64,000 nucleotides of DNA from Natronogracilivirga saccharolytica (GTDB taxonomy: Bacteria > Bacteroidota > Rhodothermia > Balneolales > Natronogracilivirgulaceae), in assembly GCF_017921895.1 (NCBI RefSeq), contig NZ_JAFIDN010000002.1, forward strand, positions 248,001 to 312,000. Reading direction: 5' to 3'. The notes below the pieces were generated by a model, which was not told where the DNA came from, made no database searches, and saw only the letters and a list, made by a program, of their open reading frames with translations. Position 1 is the first letter of the stretch, and every line of letters begins with the position of its first letter. Positions 17,501 through 25,466 of the stretch are shown piece after piece. Made by a program: the position numbers and the translations under genes.

Positions 17501-18707
17501 CACTGGCTTTTCTTTTAAATATGTGGTCTTTCAAATGGCGGACAAGCGTATAGCTCATCAGGGCGGATGTTGGTGAGATGACACTTTCGTCAACGTCAAA
17601 ACGGGAATGATGCAGCGGGTAGGATGTGTCCGGTGAATTTGCCGTGCCCACGCGCATGAAAAGACCGGGAAAACGTTCCGTATAATAAGCAAAGTCTTCA
17701 GCACCAATGCTTTGTTCCCGGTCCAGAAATTTATCGTCTCCAAGTTCACCGGTGACAATGCCGCGAATAAAGCGGTACATCTGGTAATTGTTTATGACGG
17801 ATGGGGCGCCTCCTCCGAACCGGACCCGGCATTCAACGCCGTTAAGTTTGCCGATGCCATGTATGATCTCCTGCATTTGCTCCCGGATCTGCTGACGCAG
17901 CTGCTCGTTCATGGTGCGCAGTGTTCCCCCGAAAGCAACGTGATGCGGAATGACATTCAGCGCATCCCCGCCATGAAATGAACAGATGGAGAGAACGGCC
18001 GGCTTGCGGACATCGCTGGTGCGGCCGATCATCTGATAGAGATGCTGGGTAATCTGATGGGCAATCCAGATCGTGTCTTTGCCTTCATACGGTCTGGCGG
18101 AGTGCGTGGTCGACTCGGCATCGACGGTAATCTCAAAGGTATCAAAAGACCCCGTCTCGGCACCGGGCTGCGCACTGAAATACCCGCCGGGCACTGTAGG
18201 ATCACAATGGATGCCGTATATGGCCTGGATGTCATCCAGAATGCCCGCCTTTAAAATACGTGGAGCACCGCTCGGGCTTATTTCCTCAGCCGGTTGCCAG
18301 AACACCCGCACCGTTCCCTGCAGCTCATCACGTTTCATGTAGAGCAGCCGGGCCACACCGGCAGCAATAGTGCTGTGGACATCGTGCCCGCAAAGATGTC
18401 CGAACCCGGACCTTTGGGATGCGTATGGTTTTTCCTTTCGGTCCTGAATGGGAAGTGCATCCATATCAGCACGGTAGGCAATGACCGGGCCTTCATGTTC
18501 TCCGGTGATATCGATAAAAAAACCGGTGCCTGCGACAGTTACAGGGGTAGGCATCCCGGACTCTGCCAGGTACTTCTTTAGTGTTTTGGAGGTCTCGTAT
18601 TCAGACCATCCGGTTTCGGGATGCCGGTGCAGTGAACGCCTTAATGCAATAAGTTCGTTTTCGAAGGCAAAGGATTTATTCCGGAGTTCTTTCAGCAGTT
18701 TGTTCAT
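17466..18707 (-). CDS. M20 family amidohydrolase/metallopeptidase (cytoplasmic)
   Basis: A 413-residue dinuclear metal hydrolase of the M20D (IAA-amino-acid hydrolase/hippuricase-like) group. Visible metal and catalytic features: SLHRHPETGWSE, YRADMDALPIQ, His104-Leu-Cys106-Gly-His108-Asp-Val-His111, FWQPAEEISPSG with the Glu pair, and a C-terminal YPLHHSRFDVDE. A dimerisation (lid) domain lies at about 185-300. There is no signal peptide. Substrates in this group are N-acyl amino acids or peptides; the specific substrate is not evident. The gene lies 8 bp downstream of the IscA-like gene on the same strand. A second, only distantly similar M20 protein is encoded at 39.8 kb. Confidence 0.87.
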   Translation of the reverse strand: MNKLLKELRNKSFAFENELIALRRSLHRHPETGWSEYETSKTLKKYLAESGMPTPVTVAGTGFFIDITGEHEGPVIAYRADMDALPIQDRKEKPYASQRSGFGHLCGHDVHSTIAAGVARLLYMKRDELQGTVRVFWQPAEEISPSGAPRILKAGILDDIQAIYGIHCDPTVPGGYFSAQPGAETGSFDTFEITVDAESTTHSARPYEGKDTIWIAHQITQHLYQMIGRTSDVRKPAVLSICSFHGGDALNVIPHHVAFGGTLRTMNEQLRQQIREQMQEIIHGIGKLNGVECRVRFGGGAPSVINNYQMYRFIRGIVTGELGDDKFLDREQSIGAEDFAYYTERFPGLFMRVGTANSPDTSYPLHHSRFDVDESVISPTSALMSYTLVRHLKDHIFKRKASVNSAAASLYEQ

Positions 18708-18715
18708 GGAGTGAA

Positions 18716-19081
18716 TCAGGCGCTAAATGAGGTGCCGCAGCCACAGGTACTTGTTGCATTTGGATTGTTGAAAACAAAGCCGCGGGCATCCAGACCATCA
18801 CTGAAGTCAATGGAGATCCCACTCAGGTACAGCAAATGCCTCTTGTCAATTATGACCTGCACACCTTCGGTAACATACTGCTCGTCATCGGATGTTTTAT
18901 TATCAAAGCCCAGTGCATAACTCAGCCCGGAGCATCCGCCGCCCTCAACCGCGATCCTCAGAAGATGATTCTCGGGAATCTGCTCCTCTTCAATGATTTT
19001 TCGGACTTGCCGGGCAGCACGCTGTGTCAGACTGACCGGGGATTGTTTGTCTGTAGTGACGGGATTGTCTGTGTAACTCAT
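18716..19081 (-). CDS. Iron-sulfur cluster assembly accessory protein (IscA/ErpA family)
   Basis: A 121-residue A-type carrier protein with the three invariant cysteines: Cys50 in GGGCSGLSYALGF, and Cys113 and Cys115 in STCGCGTSF. It also has the SGISIDFSDGLDARGFVFNNPNA segment of the family. It delivers Fe-S clusters to target proteins such as those encoded by lipA and nfnAB in this window. The start is ATG 19081 (MSYTDNP); an in-frame codon at 19114 adds an unconserved leader. It lies 8 bp before the M20 hydrolase gene, so the two are probably co-transcribed though functionally unlinked. Confidence 0.92.
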   Translation of the reverse strand: MSYTDNPVTTDKQSPVSLTQRAARQVRKIIEEEQIPENHLLRIAVEGGGCSGLSYALGFDNKTSDDEQYVTEGVQVIIDKRHLLYLSGISIDFSDGLDARGFVFNNPNATSTCGCGTSFSA

Positions 19082-19293
19082 ACTTGTAAAACGTATTCTT
19101 GATCCGGCTCTCAAGAGCCGGTACTAAAAATCAATTATTTAGATGTCGTCGTAATATATAAAGGATATTCACTTTATGGAAGTTCCTGATTTTCGTCCGT
19201 TCCGGAAAAGCAGATTTTTCTTCCGGAGGTACCGGATAACGTTACAGGAACTGCCTGCGTGCTCCTGAAATGGGATATTCAGCCGGCATGCCG

Positions 19294-19956
19294 TCAGGGC
19301 GCCAGTGTGAAAACATCAGTCTGATTCTTTTTAAAGAGTTTAAGCACACCCAGACTGGTCAGGTCTACCAGAATTTGAGACGCCTTTTTTCTGTTGATAT
19401 CGGCAATGTTTGAATATGTATCAACGGTAATATCAGGATATTCATTCAGATACCTGAACAGTTTTTGCTCATTGTTCCCGTAATGAAAGGTCACCCCTTT
19501 ATTGGATGATTGTGACCGGAGGATTTCAGTCATTTCATCGCTTGCACGCACACTCTGGTCATCCAGGCGCACATATACGGCATCGCCCTGTCCGTTTGCG
19601 ACAGCTACGGGCTTCCTGTCGGATTCCTCAATGTAGACGTGGAGTATCTCCCGCTGATAGTAGGGAATTACCTGCATGTGATAGGTAAGTGCCGGTGAGC
19701 AGAGCTCGTGCGCCGCCTGTTCGAGATAAAAATCCTGCTCATGGTAACTCTCAACGCCGTAAATTGAGCGGTCATCATCTACACCAATGACCAGATGTCC
19801 GCCGTGTGTATTGGCAAATGCGGCAATTTCGCGGGCAATTTTTTCCGGGGAGGATATGGAGCGCTTGAATTCCAACATCAGACCTTCACCGGAACGAATC
19901 AGATTTTTCAGGTCCCGCAAGCTCATGGAGTGGTGGATGTGGGCTTGCTGTGTCAT
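19294..19956 (-). CDS. AlbA_2 (Schlafen-like) domain DNA-binding protein
   Basis: A 220-residue protein with an AlbA_2 domain at about residues 12-135: LEFKRSISSPEKIAREIAAFANTHGGHLVIGVDDDRSIYGV, followed by VYVRLDDQSVRAS. This fold is found in putative transcriptional regulators and in Schlafen-type nucleases or helicases. The C-terminal ~70 residues (LFRYLNEYPDITVDTYSNIADINRKKASQILVDL...) read as a winged-helix domain. The short length without an ATPase-type C terminus favours a regulator. It is transcribed on the minus strand after gpsA but behind that gene's terminator, so it is likely expressed separately. Confidence 0.75.
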   Translation of the reverse strand: MTQQAHIHHSMSLRDLKNLIRSGEGLMLEFKRSISSPEKIAREIAAFANTHGGHLVIGVDDDRSIYGVESYHEQDFYLEQAAHELCSPALTYHMQVIPYYQREILHVYIEESDRKPVAVANGQGDAVYVRLDDQSVRASDEMTEILRSQSSNKGVTFHYGNNEQKLFRYLNEYPDITVDTYSNIADINRKKASQILVDLTSLGVLKLFKKNQTDVFTLAP

Positions 19957-20052
19957 GATTTTAGAGATCTGAAATGAATCAAAATAACGAAGCGTACGTC
20001 AACTCTTAAAAGAGGTAACGAAAAAGGTCCTTAAATAATTTATAAAAACCTG

Positions 20053-20080
20053 AAAAAAAGGGAAGTCAGAAAATGACTTC
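20053..20080 (-). terminator. Intrinsic terminator overlapping the gpsA stop codon
   Basis: On the minus strand GAAGTCA (20080-20074), loop TTTTC, TGACTTC (20068-20062), then CC and seven T (20059-20053). The stem contains the gpsA TGA, so the last codons of the gene double as the terminator arm. Confidence 0.85.
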
Positions 20081-21073
20081 TTCCTTGGGTTCGCGTGTCA
20101 TCAGTTCGTATACGGCATCCTGCGGAGAAACGTCTTCAAAAAGCACCTGATACACCTTTTCTGTGATGGGCATGGTCACATTCAGGATTCTGGACCATTC
20201 ATAGACCGATTTGGTGGTTTTGACTCCTTCGGCAACCATATCCATGGATGTAATAATATCATCGAGTTTTTCACCCTTTCCGATCCGGTAGCCAACATTA
20301 CGGTTTCTGCTGTGCTGGCTGGTGCAGGTTACAATCAGATCACCGATGCCTGTGAGTCCGGAAAAGGTATCCTGAGATGCTCCGAGAGTAATTCCGAGTC
20401 TCCTGATTTCGGTAAGCCCCCGTGTAATCAGGGCGGCTTTGGCATTGTCACCCAGATCTGCGCCGTCGGCAATACCGGCTGCTATGGCGAGGATGTTTTT
20501 TACGGCACCGGAAACTTCAACTCCGACGATATCACGGTTTATATAAACCCGGAATTGAGGCGTCATAAAGGTTTGCTGAATAAATACCGCGGTATTTCTG
20601 GAGGTCGAAGAGGCAACAACCGTTGTAGGCATCCCGCGGCTCACCTCTTCGGCATGACTGGGTCCCGACAGAACACCGATGTGATCCTCCTCAATGACTC
20701 CGTCGAGCACTTCTGTCAGCACCTGACTCATCGTCAGGAAGGTATCCATTTCGATACCCTTTGCTACAGAGACGATGCGTTCGTTTCCTTCAAGAAGCGG
20801 CCTCACCTTTTCGGCCATGCTCCGGATCGTGTGTGACGGGGTCGCAAATACCACTAGACCGGAACCGCGGATGACTTCACCGAGCTCACCTGAAGAAGTG
20901 ATATTCTCCGGCAGTGTGAGATCCGAGAGATAGACACTGTTCTTTTTATGCTTTTGTATGCTGTTGACGATTTCCGGTTCGCGGGCCCATAAGCGTACGT
21001 GGTGGCCCTTGCCGGCAAGCAGCATGGACAAGGCAGTACCCCAGCTTCCGGCTCCGATGACACTGACAATCAC
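20066..21073 (-). CDS. gpsA: NAD(P)+-dependent glycerol-3-phosphate dehydrogenase
   Basis: A 335-residue enzyme making sn-glycerol-3-phosphate from dihydroxyacetone phosphate for phospholipid synthesis. The N-terminal nucleotide site is VIGAGSWGTALSMLLAGKGHHVRLW (residues 4-28). VFATPSHTIRS and LSGPSHAEEVSRGMPT follow, and the catalytic region has GAVKNILAIAAGIADG (Lys about 194) and LTGIGDLIVTCTS. Length is typical. Its ATG overlaps the plsY stop by 4 bp, so the two consecutive steps of phosphatidic acid synthesis are translationally coupled. Confidence 0.96.
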   Translation of the reverse strand: MIVSVIGAGSWGTALSMLLAGKGHHVRLWAREPEIVNSIQKHKKNSVYLSDLTLPENITSSGELGEVIRGSGLVVFATPSHTIRSMAEKVRPLLEGNERIVSVAKGIEMDTFLTMSQVLTEVLDGVIEEDHIGVLSGPSHAEEVSRGMPTTVVASSTSRNTAVFIQQTFMTPQFRVYINRDIVGVEVSGAVKNILAIAAGIADGADLGDNAKAALITRGLTEIRRLGITLGASQDTFSGLTGIGDLIVTCTSQHSRNRNVGYRIGKGEKLDDIITSMDMVAEGVKTTKSVYEWSRILNVTMPITEKVYQVLFEDVSPQDAVYELMTREPKEEVIF

Positions 21074-21771
21074 GTGGTTTGCTCCTGATTAAGCCGGCCT
21101 TTTGCAGGTTTGAAAGACCGGATGCGATTTTCGTTTCCCTGAATCAATCTTTTGATATTGGAATGGTGTTTGATGATGATGCTCGCCGCAACGGTGGCGC
21201 TGATGACAATAAGGCTTCCGTCAATATCAAAGCCGAACCAGAAGCGCAGCATGAGCAGAAAAAGCGGGTAGGAAAAACATGCAAGGATGGAACCCAGTGA
21301 CACATAACGTGTGGAAAATAAAACGATAACAAAGACAAGAATTGCCAGGGTGATCGATATGGGTTCGATGCCGTAAAGCATGCCCGCTGCCGTAATGACT
21401 CCTTTGCCTCCCTGAAACTTTGCATAGAGAGGATACATGTGTCCCCCGACCGCAGCGGCTCCTGCAATCAGTCTCATGAACACATCCGTCTCCCAGGTGA
21501 CACCAAGAATGACGATCTCCGGCAACACACCGCCGGTAAGGTAACCGATCTGACTGATGTAATATGCCGCTGTGAAGCCTTTTGCAACATCGATAAGACT
21601 GACAGCAACGCCCGCCTTCCAGCCGAGAATCCGGAATGTATTTGTAGCCCCGGCATTACCGCTGCCGTGCTCGCGGATATCCACCCCTTTGAACAGTTTT
21701 CCCACCCAGATGGATGTCGGGATGGAACCCAGCAGATAGCTCAGTACTATGATAAGAAGAAAAGAAAGCAT
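21070..21771 (-). CDS. plsY: Glycerol-3-phosphate acyltransferase PlsY
   Basis: A 233-residue integral membrane acyltransferase transferring the acyl group of acyl-phosphate to glycerol-3-phosphate. Conserved motifs: SIPTSIWVGKL, HGSGNAGATNTFRILG (residues 36-51) and KFQGGKGVITAAG. About five hydrophobic segments are present. The C-terminal tail after HHSNIKRLIQGNENR is slightly longer than usual. It is the first gene of a plsY-gpsA unit, 110 bp downstream of lipA. Confidence 0.95.
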   Translation of the reverse strand: MLSFLLIIVLSYLLGSIPTSIWVGKLFKGVDIREHGSGNAGATNTFRILGWKAGVAVSLIDVAKGFTAAYYISQIGYLTGGVLPEIVILGVTWETDVFMRLIAGAAAVGGHMYPLYAKFQGGKGVITAAGMLYGIEPISITLAILVFVIVLFSTRYVSLGSILACFSYPLFLLMLRFWFGFDIDGSLIVISATVAASIIIKHHSNIKRLIQGNENRIRSFKPAKGRLNQEQTT

Positions 21772-21881
21772 GAAGACTCCCCGGTAATGTTAGCGGGTCG
21801 CTTTGCGGTAAAATTAATTTGCCGAATTACTTAAGTAACACTTGCAGAAACTTTTAAAATAGGATTTTTTTTGGTTCCAGC

Positions 21882-22805
21882 CTAAGCAGAAGGTTCCAGG
21901 TGCTTGTGAGCATGGTAGGATGACCGTACAAACGGTCCGCTTTCCACATGCTCAATGCCCTTGCTCTCACCCACCTCTTTGTACGTTTCAAACATGTCCG
22001 GGTGGACGTACTCTTCAACCGGCAGGTGCATTTTTGTGGGTTGCATGTACTGCCCGATGGTCATGATATTGACACCGGCGCGGGATATGTCATCCATAAG
22101 CTCAAAAACCTCAGCCGGAGATTCACCAAGTCCCACCATTATGCCGGTTTTGGTGCGCATGCCTGCTTCTTTGGATATGCGAAGCAACTCAAGGGACCGG
22201 TCGTACTTCGCCTGCGGCCTGACACGACGGTACAGCCGGGGAACACTCTCAAGATTGTGGTTCAGAATTTCTGGTTTGGCGTCAAGCACGGTCTGGAGCG
22301 CATCCCATATACCGCGGAAATCAGGGATAAGTACCTCGATGGTGACTCCGGGTATCTCGTCTCTGAGGCGGTGAATGGTTTCTGCAAATATCGGCGCCCC
22401 GCCGTCTTTTCGCTCATCACGGTTGACTGATGTGATGACGACATGTTTCAGATCCATCAGCCTTGCTGCCTCAACCACCCTGTTGGGCTCATCCCAGTCC
22501 AGACCCTGTACCGGACGTCCTGTTTTCACAGCACAAAATCCGCATGACCGGGTGCAGACATCCCCTAATATCATAAAGGTTGCGGTGCCGGCATTCCAGC
22601 ATTCCGACATATTGGGACAGCGCGCTTCGGCACAAACCGTGTTGAGGGAGTGATCTTTTATGATGTCGGAGATCTCCTTGTAGGCCTTTCCGCCGGGTAT
22701 TTGTGAGCGGAGCCATTCCGGCCTCTTTTTTCGGGATTTGCCTTCAGCCGGATGCTTACGGGTATTCCGGGAGTCGGCAGGTATTACGTTGAGTTCTTTT
22801 ATCAT
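21882..22805 (-). CDS. lipA: Lipoyl synthase
   Basis: A 307-residue radical SAM enzyme inserting two sulfur atoms into protein-bound octanoate. Both [4Fe-4S] sites are visible: the auxiliary cluster Cys58-x4-Cys63-x5-Cys69 (CAEARCPNMSEC), and the radical SAM CxxxCxxC at Cys84, Cys88 and Cys91 (CTRSCGFC). The C-terminal VRSSYHA contains the Ser that ligates the auxiliary cluster in this family. Length is typical. It lies 69 bp after lipB on the same strand, giving a complete lipB-lipA pair for lipoate biosynthesis. Products with lipoylated E2 subunits would require LpdA, encoded at 50.6-52 kb. Confidence 0.97.
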   Translation of the reverse strand: MIKELNVIPADSRNTRKHPAEGKSRKKRPEWLRSQIPGGKAYKEISDIIKDHSLNTVCAEARCPNMSECWNAGTATFMILGDVCTRSCGFCAVKTGRPVQGLDWDEPNRVVEAARLMDLKHVVITSVNRDERKDGGAPIFAETIHRLRDEIPGVTIEVLIPDFRGIWDALQTVLDAKPEILNHNLESVPRLYRRVRPQAKYDRSLELLRISKEAGMRTKTGIMVGLGESPAEVFELMDDISRAGVNIMTIGQYMQPTKMHLPVEEYVHPDMFETYKEVGESKGIEHVESGPFVRSSYHAHKHLEPSA

Positions 22806-22874
22806 CTGATGATCTGAAAAATGAATCTGTTAAAATTGAAGCGATATTAATTAAGCATGTGTAAAATAGGGAGT

Positions 22875-23600
22875 TCAGCCCGATTCTGAAACTGCATCGA
22901 TTTTGCAGTCAAACAACGATTCAAACCGGCCAAGCAGATGCTCCTTTATCTCGTTCATGGAAGGGGCTTTACCGAGAATTTTTTCAAAGCTGGTAACGCC
23001 TCCGTCATTGATGCCGCAGGGGATGATGCCATGATAAAACTCCAGGTCTGTCCGGACATTCAGGGCGAATCCGTGCATGCTTACGTAACGGGAACACTTG
23101 ATCCCCATTGCACACAGTTTGCTGTTGCCGACCCAGACACCCGTCCGGGACGGCACTCTCCCGGCATCAATGCCGTATTCCGAGGCCGTCCGGATAATCA
23201 CCTCTTCAAGTAGCTCAATGTACCGGGCTACTCCCGTTCCGAAGTGTTCCAGGTCAAAAACCGGATAGCCGACAAGTTGTCCGGGTCCGTGATAGGTGAT
23301 GTCACCGCCCCGGTCCGTTTTTACAACTTCAATCCCCTTTTTCTGAAGGATGTCAGGTGTGAAGAGCAGGTTCTCCCATTTTCCGCTTTTACCGATGGTA
23401 TACACGTGCGGATGTTCGACAAAGAGCAGGTATCCCGAAGGCAGTTCTTCTGCGGATTCCTGTGACTCACCAGTATTTATCCCGTTGCCGGCATCACGTT
23501 TTTTCCGATCGATGAGTTTCTGCTGTAGTGATTCCTGGAGGCGCCAGGCTTCATTGTAGGAAAGGGCTCCGAGGTCTCTGTGTTTTACAATGCGCTTCAT
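22875..23600 (-). CDS. lipB: Octanoyltransferase LipB
   Basis: A 241-residue lipoate-protein ligase B. RGGDITYHGPGQLVGYP (97-113) binds the acyl chain. Lys168 (AMGIKCSRYVSMHG) and Cys195 (IPCGINDGGVTS) form the catalytic pair, with Cys195 carrying the octanoyl thioester. Residues ~33-55 (RDAGNGINTGESQES) form a polar insertion between early conserved segments that is longer than in the E. coli enzyme. It transfers octanoate from ACP to E2/GcvH domains, the substrate for LipA downstream. Confidence 0.95.
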   Translation of the reverse strand: MKRIVKHRDLGALSYNEAWRLQESLQQKLIDRKKRDAGNGINTGESQESAEELPSGYLLFVEHPHVYTIGKSGKWENLLFTPDILQKKGIEVVKTDRGGDITYHGPGQLVGYPVFDLEHFGTGVARYIELLEEVIIRTASEYGIDAGRVPSRTGVWVGNSKLCAMGIKCSRYVSMHGFALNVRTDLEFYHGIIPCGINDGGVTSFEKILGKAPSMNEIKEHLLGRFESLFDCKIDAVSESG

Positions 23601-24053
23601 GTTAATGGTATATAATGCTTGCGGGGCGGATGTTGTTCCGGAAAAAGTCAGGAAGGGTGCGCCGTCAATGTCTGCAGCTTGTGTCTGCGGCTCCTGAAGA
23701 GCTCATGCGGGTGTTCTTCCTGTCCGGTGCAAATTGGTTTATTTTTCACCGGAATATACGAAACTGTAAGCAATTCGTCGCTTTCTCAGGCTTCAATCTG
23801 ATATCCATCTGCCCGGCCGGACAGGAGCGGTTCGGACTTGTTCTGTCCTGCCCTGACCTGCGATGCCATGGCCTGCAAGCGTCGGGAACACCATCCGGCA
23901 GATCACATCAAAATGTCGGTATGGTATTTGTCATGTTGACGAGAATGCCGATATTACGATGTTGCAAGGAATAACAGGGACAATAAAAGCGCCGTGGGTC
24001 ATGCTGATCCGGGCACAGATCGCTCCCAACTGGTCATACTGGATGATCACATC
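23601..24053. other. Divergent intergenic region, nothing recognised
   Basis: About 450 bp between lipB (minus) and the first serine hydrolase (plus). It should hold both promoters. Short open frames here lack family resemblance, signal peptides or ribosome-binding sites and were not called. Confidence 0.6.
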
Positions 24054-25466
24054 ATGAACAAACATCTATTTACGATTAAAAAGTCCCTGACGGTATTTGC
24101 TGCCATCGCACTTGCGGTGCCCGGTCTGGTGCGCGCAGAGCAGGGGCTGAGGGTCGCCGAAGATACCGCCAGGCCCGACTATTCCCACGTTTCAGAGACC
24201 GACCTGGACAGCATTTTCATGGCTTACGACAAGCCGGATTCTCCGGGATGTGCTGCAGGTGTTGTTTGTCACGGGGACCTGATTTTCTCCAAGGGGTACG
24301 GCAAGGCAAATCTTGATTACGGCATTCCGATCAGGCCGGATTCCCGTTTCATGATTGCATCGGTTTCAAAGCAGTTTGCCGCCGCGGCACTGCTCATGAT
24401 GGAACAGCAAGGCAATCTGGATCTCGATGAAGATCTCAGGACCTATATTCCGGATATGCCCGATTTCGGCAAGCCCGTCACGGCGCGGCAGATCATGCAT
24501 CATACCTCAGGGCTGAGGGATATCTACAACCTGCTTTCGCTGGCGGATATCGGCCTGGATGATACCACCACAGATGATGATGCCATGGTTCTGCTGAGCC
24601 GGCAGCAACGCCTTAACTTTGACCCCGGAAGCAGGCATCTTTACAGCAACAGCGGGTACTTTCTGATTTCCGTTCTTGTGAAAAATGTGACGGGATTGTC
24701 ATTGAGGGATTATTCTGAAAAATATTTTTTCGAACCGACCGGAATGAAAAGCACTCACTGGCATGATGATACGGAGATGATCGTGCCGAACCGGGTGATC
24801 AGCTACCGGCCAACGCCGGACGGTCACGGACAGTTCTACCGCGGTAATATGAGCCGGGTTGGTGCACGCGGACTGTTTACCACAATTGAAGATTTTGCCA
24901 AATGGGATGCCAACTTCGTTGAAAACCGGACTCTTCTGGAAGACTTCTCCGAAAAGATGACCAAACCGGGGTCAACTTCCCGCCGTGATTCCATCAACTA
25001 TGCAGCCGGGCTCAGACTGGGCAAGTACAAGGCGCTTCCGACGGTCGGGCATGGTGGCAGCTATATGGGCTTCCGTACAAACTACATGCGCTTCCCGGAT
25101 CATCAGCTTGGCATCATCGTTTTTTGCAACGAGAGCAGTATCAACCCCGCGGTACATGCGCGGCAGATTGCGGATCTTTATTTAAAAGAGGCATTCAATA
25201 AAAATTTCAGGGAATTTGCCGGAACATACCGGTCCGGTTCGCTTGATACCGGGTTTGATGTCTACCTTGAGGATGGTGACTTGTACCTGAAGCGGCTTGC
25301 CACCGGGACAAAAGAGGCGGAGTCCCGCAGACTGATCTGGGACGATGACGATGAATTCAGAGCAGAACGATGGAACGTTCAGTTTGAGCGCGATGACGAT
25401 GATGAAATCACAAAATTAACCATTCAGGCACCCCGAACCGGAAAAATCACTTTTGAAAGAATATGA
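24054..25466 (+). CDS. Secreted serine hydrolase, class C beta-lactamase/PBP-like
   Basis: A 470-residue protein with a signal peptide (MNKHLFTIKKSLTVFAAIALAVPGLVRA, cleavage after ARA-like VRA, about residue 28). The catalytic SxxK is Ser103-Val-Ser-Lys106, the YxN motif is YSN in LYSNSGYF (about 199), and HGG near 331 takes the place of KTG. The C-terminal ~90 residues form a small beta-rich domain (FAGTYRSGSLDTGFDVYLEDGDLYLK) as in many esterase/D-aminopeptidase relatives. The start is ATG 24054, since upstream codons to 23994 precede the signal peptide. It probably hydrolyses peptides or esters in the periplasm; beta-lactamase activity is not implied. It overlaps the next, paralogous gene by 4 bp. 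Confidence 0.85.
   Translation: MNKHLFTIKKSLTVFAAIALAVPGLVRAEQGLRVAEDTARPDYSHVSETDLDSIFMAYDKPDSPGCAAGVVCHGDLIFSKGYGKANLDYGIPIRPDSRFMIASVSKQFAAAALLMMEQQGNLDLDEDLRTYIPDMPDFGKPVTARQIMHHTSGLRDIYNLLSLADIGLDDTTTDDDAMVLLSRQQRLNFDPGSRHLYSNSGYFLISVLVKNVTGLSLRDYSEKYFFEPTGMKSTHWHDDTEMIVPNRVISYRPTPDGHGQFYRGNMSRVGARGLFTTIEDFAKWDANFVENRTLLEDFSEKMTKPGSTSRRDSINYAAGLRLGKYKALPTVGHGGSYMGFRTNYMRFPDHQLGIIVFCNESSINPAVHARQIADLYLKEAFNKNFREFAGTYRSGSLDTGFDVYLEDGDLYLKRLATGTKEAESRRLIWDDDDEFRAERWNVQFERDDDDEITKLTIQAPRTGKITFERI

Noticed and set aside
23615-23974. 119-codon plus-strand frame upstream of the serine hydrolases
   Set aside because: Composition is Cys/Arg-rich with no signal peptide, family motif or ribosome-binding site, and it lies in the divergent promoter region.
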